This document shows, in pieces, positions 35,299 through 45,847 of a stretch of DNA of 64,000 bases. The DNA is taken from the NCBI RefSeq assembly GCF_000730425.1, contig NZ_CP008896.1, forward strand, positions 930,001 through 994,000. Reading direction: 5' to 3'. Below the pieces are notes generated by a model. It was not told where the DNA came from. It ran no database searches and worked only from the letters and a program-made list of their open reading frames with translations. This DNA comes from Pseudomonas fluorescens. Its GTDB lineage: Bacteria; Pseudomonadota; Gammaproteobacteria; Pseudomonadales; Pseudomonadaceae. Each line of letters starts with the position of its first letter. Position 1 is the stretch's first letter. The translations under genes and the position numbers were made by a program.

Positions 35299-36624
35299 CT
35301 AGCGGATCTGGTGTTTGTGCAGCAACCGGTAGAACGTGGGCCGCGAAACTCCCAGCACACGTGCCGCGACACTCAGGTTGTCACTGTGCCGGTTCAGCAC
35401 ATCGCATAGCGCCTGGCGTTCGGCGCGGTGCTTGTAGTCTTCCAGTGTCGCCATGGGCAGCACGATTGCCTGCTGGCTTTGCAAGCCCAGGTCGGCCGCT
35501 TCGATTTGCCGCCCCTCTGCCAGTACCAGGCCTCGTCGCACTCGGTTGGCCAACTCACGCACATTGCCTGGCCAGCCATGCTTGCCCATGGCGACCAACG
35601 CGTCCTCGCTGAAACTGCGCGGACGGCGCCCGGTTTCCTGGCTGTAGAACCTGGAAAAATGATTGGCCAGCATGCCGACATCGCCATGCCGCTCACGCAG
35701 GGGCGCGGTAACCACCTGCAGGACATTGAGCCGGTAGTACAAGTCCTCACGGAAGGCGCCCTTCTCGATGGCGGCCTCCAGGTCGACGTGAGTCGCGGCC
35801 AACACCCGCACATCCACCGCAATCGGCTGGCTGCCACCGACACGTTCGATCTGTTTTTCCTGGAGAAAACGCAGCAGGTTGGCTTGCAACTCCATCGGCA
35901 GGTCGCCGATTTCATCGAGGAACAAGGTACCGCCATTGGCCGCTTCGATACGGCCGATCTTGCGCTGGTGGGCGCCGGTGAATGCGCCCTTTTCATGGCC
36001 AAACAGCTCGGACTGGATCAAGTGCTCGGGAATCGCGCCGCAATTGATCGCCACAAAGGGCTTGGCGTGGCGCAGGGATTGGCGGTGCAAGGTCCTGGCC
36101 ACCAGCTCCTTGCCAGTGCCGCTGTCGCCACGGATCAGAATCGGTGACTCGGTGGGGGCCAGTTTCGCCAGCAGTTTGCGCAGCTCGCGGATTGGCCGGC
36201 TGTCACCCAGCAGTTCATGCTCCGGCTCGTTCACATGAGCCACGCCTTTGCCCCGCAGCCGCGCCATGCCAAAGGCGCGGCCCAGGGTCACCTGGGCCCG
36301 TGACACATCGAACGGCAAGGTGTGGAAGTCAAAAAACCATTCGCAGACAAAGTCGCCGACATTCTGCAGGCGCAGCATCTCGGGGCTGAGCACGGCAATC
36401 CATTCGGTGCCGCTACGGCTGATCAGTTCCTTGACCGCCTCGGGGCGTTCCAAGTGCATGGGTTGGAGCCGCAACAACCCCACATCACAGGTACGGTCCC
36501 CCAACGCATCCAGGGCGCAGCTGTCCACATCCCAGCCAGCCGCCCGCAAACCAGGCAATAGCTGGTGGCAGTCGTCACAGGGGTCGACCACAAGCAAGCG
36601 ACGCAGGGCTGGTGTAACAACCAT
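35299..36624 (-). CDS. Sigma-54-dependent transcriptional activator (VpsR-like N-terminus)
   Basis: 441-residue bacterial enhancer-binding protein. Residues 1-130 resemble a receiver fold (RRLLVVDPCDD...) but lack the usual acidic pocket and phospho-Asp pattern, as in VpsR/FleQ-type regulators. The AAA+ domain has Walker A GDSGTGKE, the sigma-54 contact loop GAFTGA, Walker B GGTLFLDEIGDLP and arginine-finger region FREDLYYRLNVL. The C-terminal Fis-type helix-turn-helix is LSVAARVLGVSRPTFYRLLHKHQI. AAGGAATAGTC precedes the ATG. Its position next to fapF and the sigma-54 promoter before fapA make it the obvious candidate activator of fap, which is inference. The FleQ c-di-GMP motif LFRS is not present. 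Confidence 0.92.
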   Translation of the reverse strand: MVVTPALRRLLVVDPCDDCHQLLPGLRAAGWDVDSCALDALGDRTCDVGLLRLQPMHLERPEAVKELISRSGTEWIAVLSPEMLRLQNVGDFVCEWFFDFHTLPFDVSRAQVTLGRAFGMARLRGKGVAHVNEPEHELLGDSRPIRELRKLLAKLAPTESPILIRGDSGTGKELVARTLHRQSLRHAKPFVAINCGAIPEHLIQSELFGHEKGAFTGAHQRKIGRIEAANGGTLFLDEIGDLPMELQANLLRFLQEKQIERVGGSQPIAVDVRVLAATHVDLEAAIEKGAFREDLYYRLNVLQVVTAPLRERHGDVGMLANHFSRFYSQETGRRPRSFSEDALVAMGKHGWPGNVRELANRVRRGLVLAEGRQIEAADLGLQSQQAIVLPMATLEDYKHRAERQALCDVLNRHSDNLSVAARVLGVSRPTFYRLLHKHQIR

Positions 36625-36965
36625 GACTATTCCTTGGCGTCAAAATCATTAAAGTTATTTAGAAACAACAGTTTGAGTGGACTGCTCATAACCCTAGCAA
36701 GATCTTGACACCACCCTTGTATCGTTTCGCGATAACACCATCCCCCATACAGCATTTCGCGATCAGCCCCCTCAAAAAACCCTACTTCACTCTTTCATTC
36801 ACCTTTCAAAATCGCGCCTTACATGACGTTAATCACGAAAAGTTGAATTTTCTTGTTCTAACATGTGACCCGTACCCCGTCATCGTGCATCAGTACAGGT
36901 ACTAGCCGAACGGTAAGCCCAACCGACGGCACATCTTTTGATTGGGCACTTAGAGAGAAGACCCC
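36625..36965. other. Intergenic region upstream of the sigma-54 regulator
   Basis: 341 bp, clearly more AT-rich than its surroundings, with no convincing gene. It serves as promoter region for the regulator (minus) and the 88-residue gene (plus). Direct repeats TTTCGCGAT occur at 36725-36733 and 36755-36763. TTGACA at 36705-36710 could be a -35 element on the plus strand. Confidence 0.55.
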
Positions 36966-37232
36966 ATGAACGCCCCGCTCCGTATCAACGAAGCTCTTTT
37001 GATCGCAGACCGTGCTTTCCAACCCTTTCACTGCGTGGCCTGGGCCCCACAAGACGGTACTGGCGAATTGAGCCTGACCGTGATTGACCGCACTGAAAAC
37101 CGTATCGGGCGCAAACAGATTCCTTGCAGTACTTATTCCGATCCAAAACAATTGGAAACCCTGCTACTGCAAGTCCGCGCCGAACTCAATGGCGAAGGCT
37201 ATCAACTACAGTCCTGGGCAATGCCTAAGTAA
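36966..37232 (+). CDS. Small protein of unknown function
   Basis: 88-residue cytoplasmic protein without signal or membrane helix. It begins MNAPLRINEALLIADRAFQPFHCVAWAPQDGTGELSLTVIDRT and appears to alternate helix and strand. AGAGAGAAG before the ATG gives a reasonable ribosome site. I do not know its family. It stands alone between the regulator's promoter region and a REP-flanked gap before nhaB. Confidence 0.75.
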   Translation: MNAPLRINEALLIADRAFQPFHCVAWAPQDGTGELSLTVIDRTENRIGRKQIPCSTYSDPKQLETLLLQVRAELNGEGYQLQSWAMPK

Positions 37233-37294
37233 AGTTGCACGACTACTGCAACTTTGTAAGTGCCGTTTGGTTATTCACTGACTGACGCATTTAC

Positions 37295-37397
37295 TGTAGG
37301 AGCGAGCTTGCTCGCGAAAAACCCGAGGGCACCGCATTTATCCTGGTGCCCTGCGGTATCGTTAACGTTTTTCGCGAGCAAGCTCGCTCCTGCAATG
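37295..37397. repeat. Inverted REP-like pair upstream of nhaB
   Basis: TGTAGGAGCGAGCTTGCTCG (37295-37314) and the inverted CGAGCAAGCTCGCTCCTGCA (37376 onward) bracket about 60 bp. Both arms are the GAGCTTGCTCG variant, as at 1964, rather than the GGCTTGCC variant. Confidence 0.8.
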
Positions 37398-37444
37398 GGT
37401 GAGCATCGGGCACCTTGCGCGCTTCTCGCCCCCAGGAGCACCCC

Positions 37445-38947
37445 ATGTCCGGTTCAATGGCCCAGGCCTTTGCCCATAACTTCCTTGGGCACTCGCCTCG
37501 TTGGTACAAGGCCAGCATCCTCGCCTTCCTAATCCTCAACCCCCTGGTGCTCTGGGCTTTTGGCCCGGTCGCGGCAGGCTGGCTGCTGGTGGCGCAATTC
37601 ATTTTCACCCTGGCCATGGCGCTGCACTGCTACCCGTTGATGCCCGGCGGGCTGTTGATGGTCGAGGCGCTGTTGCTGCGCATGACCACGCCTCAGGCGC
37701 TGTACGACGAGCTGCTGCATAATTTTCCGGTCATCCTGCTGCTGATGTTCATGGTCGCCGGCATCTACTTTATGAAGGACTTGCTGCTCTTTCTGTTTTC
37801 GCGCCTGCTGCTGGGCGTGCGTTCCAAGGCGCTGCTGGGGCTGATGTTCTGTTTTTTGTCGGCCTTTCTTTCAGCCTTTCTCGATGCCTTGACCGTCACG
37901 GCGGTGATTATCAGTGCCGCGGCGGGTTTCTATTCGGTGTATCACCGGGTGGCTTGCGGCAATGATCCACGCCAGGACAGCGAGTACAGCGACGACCGCC
38001 AGCTGCCCACCTTGCACCACGCCGACCTTGAGCAATTTCGCGCCTTCCTGCGCAGCCTGTTGATGCACGGCGCCGTCGGCACCGCCCTGGGTGGCGTGTG
38101 TACGTTGGTAGGAGAGCCTCAGAACCTGTTGATCGGCCATGAGATGGGCTGGAATTTCAGCGAATTCTTCCAACAGATTGCCCCGGTATCGCTGCCAGTG
38201 CTGGCCGCCGGCCTGATCACCTGTGTGCTGCTGGAAAAGCTGCGCTGGTTTGGCTATGGCACGCTATTGCCGGACAACGTGCGCCGGGTGCTGGCCAACT
38301 ACGCCCGCGAAGACAGCGCCGAACGTACTCCACGCCAGCAGGCGGCGCTGGTTGTCCAGGGCCTGGCAGCACTGATCCTGATCACGGGCCTGGCCTTTCA
38401 TATCGCCGAGGTTGGCTTGATCGGCCTGCTGGTGATCGTGCTGATCACTGCCTTTACCGGAATTACCGAAGAACACCGCATCGGCAATGCCTTCAAGGAC
38501 GCCCTGCCCTTTACGGCGTTGCTGGTGGTGTTCTTCGCGGTGGTCGCGGTGATTCATGATCAACAGCTGTTCACCCCACTGATCCAATGGGTGCTGGCAC
38601 TGCCCGCCGAACAACAACCGGGCATGCTGTTTATTGCCAACGGCCTGTTGTCCGCCATCAGCGACAACGTGTTTGTGGCGACGATCTACATCACTGAGGT
38701 CAAGCAGGCATTCGTGTCCGGCCATATGAGCCGCGAGCACTTCGAGACCCTGGCCATTGCGATCAATACCGGGACCAACCTGCCCAGCGTGGCGACGCCC
38801 AACGGCCAGGCGGCATTCCTGTTTTTGCTGACATCGGCGATTGCGCCGCTGATCCGCCTGTCCTACGGGCGCATGGTGTGGATGGCGCTGCCGTATACGG
38901 TGGTGATGGGCCTGCTGGGCTGGTACGCGGTCAGTTACTGGCTGTGA
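37445..38947 (+). CDS. nhaB: Na+/H+ antiporter NhaB
   Basis: Inner-membrane sodium/proton antiporter, 500 residues, many membrane helices. The sequence is NhaB-like throughout: [27 protein letters not shown] at the start, [64 protein letters not shown] and [57 protein letters not shown] precedes the ATG. Its 3' end overlaps the converging HAD phosphatase gene by 13 bp. Confidence 0.96.
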   Translation: MSGSMAQAFAHNFLGHSPRWYKASILAFLILNPLVLWAFGPVAAGWLLVAQFIFTLAMALHCYPLMPGGLLMVEALLLRMTTPQALYDELLHNFPVILLLMFMVAGIYFMKDLLLFLFSRLLLGVRSKALLGLMFCFLSAFLSAFLDALTVTAVIISAAAGFYSVYHRVACGNDPRQDSEYSDDRQLPTLHHADLEQFRAFLRSLLMHGAVGTALGGVCTLVGEPQNLLIGHEMGWNFSEFFQQIAPVSLPVLAAGLITCVLLEKLRWFGYGTLLPDNVRRVLANYAREDSAERTPRQQAALVVQGLAALILITGLAFHIAEVGLIGLLVIVLITAFTGITEEHRIGNAFKDALPFTALLVVFFAVVAVIHDQQLFTPLIQWVLALPAEQQPGMLFIANGLLSAISDNVFVATIYITEVKQAFVSGHMSREHFETLAIAINTGTNLPSVATPNGQAAFLFLLTSAIAPLIRLSYGRMVWMALPYTVVMGLLGWYAVSYWL

Positions 38948-39759
38948 AGGATAAACCGCTCAATGGCTTGGGCCGCTCCGTCCTCGACATTGCTGGCGGT
39001 GACCACATCGGCCTGGCGCTTGACCGCTTCTTCGGCCTGCCCCATGGCAATCGACAACCCGGCCACCTGAAACATCGCCGGGTCATTGCCGCCATCGCCG
39101 ATGGCCGCCGTCTGCTCCAGCGCCACCCCCAGATGAGCGGCCAGGGTTTTCAGGGCATCGCCCTTGTTGGCCTGCATCGCGGTGATATCGAGATAGACCG
39201 GCTGCGAACGCGATACCTGAGCCAAACCTGCGACCTTGGGCTGCAACTGGGCTTCCAGTTCGACCAGCAACTGGGTATTGGCGCTGGCGGCGACGATTTT
39301 GTCGATCCGCCCCAGAAAGGGCTCGAAACTCTCCACCACCACCGGGGCATAACCCAGGCCATGCTGCTCCCGAGGCACCATGGGGCCCTTGGGGTCACGC
39401 AGCAGCCAATCGCCATCGGCAAACACCCAGACTTCCACCTCCGGTTGTTCGCACAGCAGCGCCAAAGCGATCAGCGCCGCCTCTGCCGGCAAGTGGTGTG
39501 CGACCAGGATGCTGCCATCCGGGTTGACCAGGGTGCCGCCATTGAACCCCGCCGTGGGCACGTCGACGCCCAGGGCTTCGATCTGCTGCAACATGGCCCT
39601 GGGCGGTCGCCCGGTGGCCAGGCTGAAAAACACCCCGGCCTCACGCAGCGCCCGCACGGCATCAATGGTGCGTTGGCTCAGACTGTGATCGGGCAACAAC
39701 AAGGTGCCGTCCATATCACTCAACAAAAAACGGATGGGTTGAATCGCTTCTTCACTCAT
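38935..39759 (-). CDS. Cof-type HAD-IIB phosphatase
   Basis: Sugar- or cofactor-phosphate phosphatase, 274 residues. The HAD nucleophile motif is [11 protein letters not shown] (D15, D17), motif II is SLATGR, and the C-terminal motifs are [14 protein letters not shown] and [16 protein letters not shown]. The large cap domain between them is the IIB type. It is last in the gnd-zwf-HAD operon, overlapping zwf by four bases (ATGA), which suggests a sugar-phosphate substrate linked to the pentose phosphate steps. Substrate is not readable from sequence. Confidence 0.88.
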   Translation of the reverse strand: MSEEAIQPIRFLLSDMDGTLLLPDHSLSQRTIDAVRALREAGVFFSLATGRPPRAMLQQIEALGVDVPTAGFNGGTLVNPDGSILVAHHLPAEAALIALALLCEQPEVEVWVFADGDWLLRDPKGPMVPREQHGLGYAPVVVESFEPFLGRIDKIVAASANTQLLVELEAQLQPKVAGLAQVSRSQPVYLDITAMQANKGDALKTLAAHLGVALEQTAAIGDGGNDPAMFQVAGLSIAMGQAEEAVKRQADVVTASNVEDGAAQAIERFILHSQ

Positions 39760-41275
39760 CCGAGGCGATGCCAGGCGCGACCATCACGGGCCAGCAACTC
39801 GTCTGCCGCTGCCGGGCCGTCTTCGCCGGCCTTGTAGGCCTGGATCCCGTCGTCTTCCTTCCAGACATCGAGGAACGGCTGCACCGCACGCCAGCCATTT
39901 TCGATGTTGTCGGCACGCTGGAACAGCGTCTGGTCACCCGTCAGGCAGTCGTAGATCAGGGTTTCGTAGCCGGTGGACGGCTGCATCTCGAAGAAGTCCT
40001 TGTAGGCAAAGCCCAGCTGGATGTTAGCCATGTCCAGGGTCGGCCCGGGCTTTTTCGCCAGCAGGTCGAACCACATGCCTTCATTGGGCTGGATCTGGAT
40101 CTTCAGGTACGTCGGCTTGAGCTCGTCGACGTCGGTGTCGCGAAACTGCGCATAGGGCGCCGGCTTGAAGCAGATAACGATCTCGGTGTCGCGCACACTC
40201 ATGCGCTTGCCGGTACGCAGGTAGAACGGCACGCCGACCCAGCGCCAGTTATCGATCATCACCTTGAGCGCCACGAAGGTCTCGGTGCTGCTGTCCGGTG
40301 CCACGTTGGCCTCTTGCCGATACCCAGGCAGCGCCTTGCCGCCGATCTCGCCGGTGGTGTACTGGCCACGCACCGAGTTGGCCCGTGCGTCCTCCAGGGA
40401 CCAGGGGCGCACGGCACCAATCACCTTGGCTTTCTCGCCACGCACCGCGTCGGCGCCAAAGGCGGCCGGCGGCTCCATGGCAATCATCGCCAGTAACTGG
40501 AACAGGTGATTGGGCACCATGTCCCGCAGGGTACCGGTGTTCTCGAAGAAGCTGCCGCGGGTTTCCACACCGACGGTTTCCGCGGCGGTGATCTGCACGT
40601 GGTCAATGTAGTGGTTGTTCCAGAACGCTTCGAACAACACATTGGAGAAACGGCTGATCAGGATGTTCTGTACCGTTTCCTTGCCCAGGTAATGGTCAAT
40701 GCGGTAGATCTGCTTCTCGCTCATGACTTTGAGCAGGCACGCGTTCAGCGCCTCGGCGGTCGCCAGGTCGGAACCGAACGGCTTTTCGATCACCACGCGG
40801 CGGAACGCCTCAGGGCTTTCCTCCAGCAGGTTGGCCCGGCCCAGGCGCTGCACCACTTCACTGAAGAAGCGTGGCGCGGTAGCCAGGTAGAACACTGCGT
40901 TGCCGGTGCCGCTGTCAGCGATTTTGCTGGCGATGTCGGCATAAGTGCCCTCATCGAGAAAATCGCCCTGCACGTAGCTGATGCCCTTGGCCAACTGGGC
41001 CCACAACTGTGGGTCCAGTGCATGTTCGGCATTACCCTTGACCTTGCTCGCAGCTTCGGTGCGGATGAAGTCTTCGAGTTTCTTGGCGAAGTCAGCATCG
41101 CTGATAGCGTTGTGATCCACTCCGACAATCCGCAGCCCCTCACCCAGCAGGCCATCGCGACTGAGGTTGTACAGCGCCGGCATCAGCAGACGCTTGACCA
41201 GGTCGCCATGGGCGCCGAACAGGAACAAGGTAGTGGGTGGCGCAGGTTCGGCCTTGGGTTTCTTGCCGTTAGCCG

Positions 41276-41279
<4 letters not shown>
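39756..41279 (-). CDS. zwf: Glucose-6-phosphate 1-dehydrogenase
   Basis: Oxidises glucose 6-phosphate to 6-phosphogluconolactone with NAD(P)+; 507 residues. The nucleotide-binding motif is [13 protein letters not shown], with Ala where many have Ser. [12 protein letters not shown] (161-172) and the active-site [13 protein letters not shown] (193-205) are intact. The gene overlaps both upstream gnd and the downstream phosphatase by four bases. Unlike the common Pseudomonas hexR-zwf-pgl-eda layout, this copy is linked to gnd, so the organism may hold more than one zwf. Confidence 0.96.
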
Positions 41280-42256
<977 letters not shown>

Positions 42257-42519
42257 GTATTGATGCTCCCAACTACAAATAAAAAATGTGTGACACAGTT
42301 TATAGCGCAATGACGAATTAGTCCGGCGCCAATCGCACTAGTTTCATCAGAAAAAGAGGCCATCGTTTCACCATCATTGGCTGAAAAGTCACAACGACCA
42401 TAAAAAATAAAAAAGTTCCCTTGAGCAAAAAAAGAAATCAGAATCGCCCCCGACTCCTGCCAGGGCTTCGATTCAAACACTCTGGCACCGCGATACACCG
42501 GCTATTTGCGAGGTAAGCA

Positions 42520-42684
42520 ATGCGCACTGCCCAGATGACACGCCCGCCACAGACCCTTTACGTCACCATCCGCCGCGACGAGTTGCGCCAATTGAAAGAC
42601 GAACGTGAGCAGTTGCAACAGGAAGTCATCCGCTTGCGTGCGCAATTGCAGGCCCAGCTAACAAACCAAGCCATTACCTGCTGA
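42520..42684 (+). CDS. Small coiled-coil protein, 54 residues
   Basis: Short gene with a good GAGGTAAGCA site before ATG 42520. The product starts MRTAQMTRPPQTLYVTIRRD and continues with a highly regular charged helix, LRQLKDEREQLQQEVIRLRAQ, that fits heptads of a coiled coil, ending NQAITC. The Tyr-Val-Thr-Ile stretch before the helix looks like a short strand. No family is recognised. It is divergent from gnd across 263 bp, and a REP pair follows its stop directly. Confidence 0.65.
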   Translation: MRTAQMTRPPQTLYVTIRRDELRQLKDEREQLQQEVIRLRAQLQAQLTNQAITC

Positions 42685-42688
42685 TCCG

Positions 42689-42776
42689 TTGCAGGAGCCG
42701 GCTAGCCGGCGATGAAGGCCGTGGGATCGACGCCGGACTTGTAGGCCTTATCGCCGGCAAGCCGGCTCCTACAGAT
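42689..42776. repeat. REP pair in inverted orientation
   Basis: TTGCAGGAGCCGGCTAGCCG and inverted CGCCGGCAAGCCGGCTCCTA flank about 40 bp between the small coiled-coil gene and cptA. Confidence 0.8.
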
Positions 42777-42872
42777 CCAACTCACAAACTTTTCACCAGC
42801 CCTTCCTGATAATCCCCCGCCAGAACGCCGCCCCAGGCATGGGCGGTGGCAATTATTGGGTTGGAGCGCTGC

Positions 42873-44618
42873 ATGGCGATGTTCAAACGCGGCACGAAGT
42901 CTGCAAAAGGGTTTGATTGGGCCGGCCTTGGCTGGATGTTCCTGTTTTTCTGGTACTTCTCAGGAATTACCCAACTGCTGATCCAACTGACCGGCACCTC
43001 CGGCTTCAGTGGTTTCCGCCAGGCGTTCTTCATGAGCGCACTGTGGTTGGCGCCCATGCTGCTGTTCCCGCGGCGAGTCCGGCTGCTGGCTGCGTTGATC
43101 GGCGTGGTGTTATGGGCCTGTTCCATGGCCAGCCTGGGCTATTTCTTTATTTACCAGCAGGAATTTTCCCAGAGCGTCATCTTCATCATGTTCGAGTCGA
43201 ACATCTCTGAAGCCGGCGAATACGCCACCCAATATTTTGCCTGGTGGATCGTGCTGGCCTTTATCGCCCACACCGCCCTGGCGATTTTCCTCTGGACCCG
43301 CGTGCGCCCAGTCTATCTGCCCAAGGGCCGGGCAATCGTCGCGGCGACGGCGATTGTGCTGGCGATTGTCGGTTATCCGCTGGTCAAGCAGATTGCTACC
43401 AATGACACCCTGGAGCAGGCCATCGATGGTTTCGAAACCCGCGTCGAACCTGCAGTGCCCTGGCAGATGATCGTCGCCTATCGGCGCTACACCCAGCAGT
43501 TGAACAACATGCAGGGCATGCTCGATAACGCCAGCAAAATCCCGCCCCTGAGCAACTTCAAAGACAGCATGGCCGGCCAACCGTCGACCCTGGTGCTGGT
43601 GATCGGCGAGTCCACCAACCGCCAGCGCATGAGCCTCTACGGCTACCCACGCAAGACCACCCCGGAGCTGGACAAGCTGCGCGACCAATTGGACGTGTTT
43701 GATAACGTCATCACCCCACGCCCCTACACCATCGAGGCGCTGCAACAAGTGCTGACCTTCGCCGACGAAGAGCACCCGGACCTGTACCTCAAGACCCCGT
43801 CCATCGTCAGCATGATGAAACAGGCCGGCTACAAGACCTTCTGGATCACCAACCAGCAGACCATGACCAAGCGCAACACCATGCTCACCACGTTCTCCGA
43901 ACAGGCTGACGAGCAGGTGTACCTCAATAACAACCGCAACCAAAACGCCCGCCAATACGATGGCGACGTGCTGGAGCCGTTCTCCAAGGCCCTTGCCGAC
44001 AAGGCCGAGCGCAAGCTGATCGTGGTACACCTGCTGGGTACCCACATGAGCTATCAGTACCGCTACCCACCGAGTTTCGACACCTTCACCGATCGCCAGG
44101 GCGTCCCGGCCGGCGTGCGTGACGACCAACTGCCGACCTACAACAGCTATGACAATGCGGTGCGTTACAACGACTTCGTGGTGTCGAGCCTGATCAAGGA
44201 CTACGCCAAGACCGACCCCAATGGTTTCCTGCTGTACCTCTCCGACCACGGCGAGGACGTGTTCGACTCGGCGGGCCACGAAACCCTGGGCCGTAACGAA
44301 GGCAAGCCGACGGCGCCGATGTACACGATTCCCTTCATGACCTGGGCCTCGCCGAAGTGGCGCGCTACCCACGACTGGAATATGCAAGGCGACTTGCAAC
44401 GCCCCTACAGCAGCTCGCAGTTGATTCACACCTGGGCTGACCTTGCCGGCTTGAGCTTCGACGAACTGGACCGCAGCCGCAGCCTGGTCAGTGACAGCTT
44501 CAAGCCGCGGCCCTTGCTGATCGGCGACCCCTACCAGCGCCCGCAGAAGGCCTTGATTGACTTCAGTTTGATCAAGCCCAAGGCCAACCCCACCCCGGCC
44601 GGCGTGGTATCGAAGTAA
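42873..44618 (+). CDS. cptA: Phosphoethanolamine transferase CptA-like
   Basis: Inner-membrane enzyme that transfers phosphoethanolamine to lipopolysaccharide core (heptose) in relatives; 581 residues. The N-terminal part has five predicted membrane helices (GLGWMFLFFWYFSGITQLLIQL...). The periplasmic sulfatase-fold domain has VLVIGESTNRQRMSLYGYPRKTTP with the phospho-acceptor Thr in GEST, plus HLLGTHMSYQYRYP, YDNAVRYNDFVVS and the metal-binding YLSDHGEDV. GGAG lies 6 nt before ATG 42873; a GTG at 42846 is a weaker alternative. Such modification can lower binding of cationic peptides. The CptA subfamily assignment rests on overall resemblance. Confidence 0.87.
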   Translation: MAMFKRGTKSAKGFDWAGLGWMFLFFWYFSGITQLLIQLTGTSGFSGFRQAFFMSALWLAPMLLFPRRVRLLAALIGVVLWACSMASLGYFFIYQQEFSQSVIFIMFESNISEAGEYATQYFAWWIVLAFIAHTALAIFLWTRVRPVYLPKGRAIVAATAIVLAIVGYPLVKQIATNDTLEQAIDGFETRVEPAVPWQMIVAYRRYTQQLNNMQGMLDNASKIPPLSNFKDSMAGQPSTLVLVIGESTNRQRMSLYGYPRKTTPELDKLRDQLDVFDNVITPRPYTIEALQQVLTFADEEHPDLYLKTPSIVSMMKQAGYKTFWITNQQTMTKRNTMLTTFSEQADEQVYLNNNRNQNARQYDGDVLEPFSKALADKAERKLIVVHLLGTHMSYQYRYPPSFDTFTDRQGVPAGVRDDQLPTYNSYDNAVRYNDFVVSSLIKDYAKTDPNGFLLYLSDHGEDVFDSAGHETLGRNEGKPTAPMYTIPFMTWASPKWRATHDWNMQGDLQRPYSSSQLIHTWADLAGLSFDELDRSRSLVSDSFKPRPLLIGDPYQRPQKALIDFSLIKPKANPTPAGVVSK

Positions 44619-44747
44619 CGGTTGAAGGCTCGGGCTCCAGGTGTGCAATGCACGGCAGTCCGAGCCTCTAATCCTTAATGAACACAAGGGGCATGCCCAC
44701 CGATTTCTCCCGCATAACCGGACCCTACCACCACCTTCTCGCGGTCT

Positions 44748-45668
44748 TCATTCGGCACTGCGTGCCCACGGCTCTTGGGTAAACCGCTTCGCCAGGTATT
44801 CGATAAGGGCTTGTACACGCGCTGGCCGACTGCGCCCTGGAGGCGTCACGATGTGCAGTGCAATGGGCTCCACTTCCCATCCCTCCATGACAGTCTCCAG
44901 GGCTCCCGACTGCAGGTCCGACCAGACCAGGAACTCGGGCTGTAGCGCCACGCCCAGCCCAGCCAATAATGATGGCGTCAATGCCTCGGCATTGTTCACA
45001 GATAGGTTGGACAGCATGGTCTGCGTGTACGCGCCATGCCGCTTATGGTGGAAGTGCCACGTCATCCCGCTGCGTGAATACGCATATTGCATCGCCTTGT
45101 GCCTGGCGAGATCGCTCGGGTGCCGCGGTCGGCCATGCCGCTCAAAATAGGCCGGCGAACCTACCAGCAGGATCCGCACGCGGCACAGACGGCGTGCCAA
45201 TAGGCTGGAATCGACAAGGTTGGCGATTCGCAGCGCCAGGTCAAACCGATCCGCCACCAGGTCCACCTGCTTGTCGTTGAATTGCACGTCCAACTCCACA
45301 TCGGGATTCGTCTGCATGAAATCCGGCAGGATCGGCGCAAGTCGAGAGATCCCAAACGACATCGGCGCCGAAACCCGGATCAAGCCCCGCAGGCTATTGG
45401 ACTGCTCTGTGACTTCGGCCTCGACCGCTTCTCCTTCTTCAAGAATACGAGAAGCACGCTCCAGTGCCGCATATCCACTTTGCGTCAACGTCATGTTACG
45501 AGACGTGCGATGAAACAACATGGCCTTCATGCGTGTTTCCAAGCGTTTGATAGCCTTGGAAACTGTCGCCTGGGACAAAGAAAGCTCGTCGGCCGCCCGG
45601 GCAAAAGAGCCCGCTTGCGCCACTTTGGCGAATATTGCCCAAGCTTCCAGATCAGGTAATTTTTTCAT
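44748..45668 (-). CDS. LysR-family transcriptional regulator
   Basis: 306-residue regulator divergent from the porin gene and probably controlling the porin-hydrolase-XapX-amidohydrolase module. The N-terminal helix-turn-helix is WAIFAKVAQAGSFARAADELSLSQATVSKAIKRLE. The effector domain (about 90-300, LIRVSAPMSFGISRLAPILPDFMQ...) has the periplasmic-binding fold. ATG 45668 is preceded by GGAAGTTGCG; an upstream frame to 45773 would run through the operator-like palindrome. Confidence 0.92.
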   Translation of the reverse strand: MKKLPDLEAWAIFAKVAQAGSFARAADELSLSQATVSKAIKRLETRMKAMLFHRTSRNMTLTQSGYAALERASRILEEGEAVEAEVTEQSNSLRGLIRVSAPMSFGISRLAPILPDFMQTNPDVELDVQFNDKQVDLVADRFDLALRIANLVDSSLLARRLCRVRILLVGSPAYFERHGRPRHPSDLARHKAMQYAYSRSGMTWHFHHKRHGAYTQTMLSNLSVNNAEALTPSLLAGLGVALQPEFLVWSDLQSGALETVMEGWEVEPIALHIVTPPGRSRPARVQALIEYLAKRFTQEPWARSAE

Positions 45669-45748
45669 CGCAACTTCCGAAATGATTAACCTCGATAAGT
45701 GAATAACTTTACTAGTTCCGCCGCTCAAAGCGTGCCCCATAAGGCACC

Positions 45749-45773
45749 AAAAATGGAAAAGGTGGAATTCCAC
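45749..45773. promoter_or_regulatory. Candidate LysR-regulator site in the porin promoter
   Basis: AAAAATGGAAAAGG is followed by the perfect palindrome GTGGAATTCCAC (45762-45773) in the divergent gap between the regulator and the porin. A closely similar element lies upstream of the hydrolase gene. Confidence 0.5.
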
Positions 45774-45847
45774 TTGTTCTATATCGACAGCCCCAAGGCC
45801 TCTGTAGCCTCCCCCGACGCCAAACTTTTTTCGCCTTGGGAAGATGT

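Noticed and set aside
35299..36624. Sigma-54 regulator as FleQ
   Set aside because: The c-di-GMP motif LFRS is not found, there are no flagellar genes nearby, and the N-terminus is more VpsR-like.
43110..44687. 525-codon open frame on the minus strand
   Set aside because: Antisense to cptA; no start signal or domain, and cptA catalytic motifs are complete.
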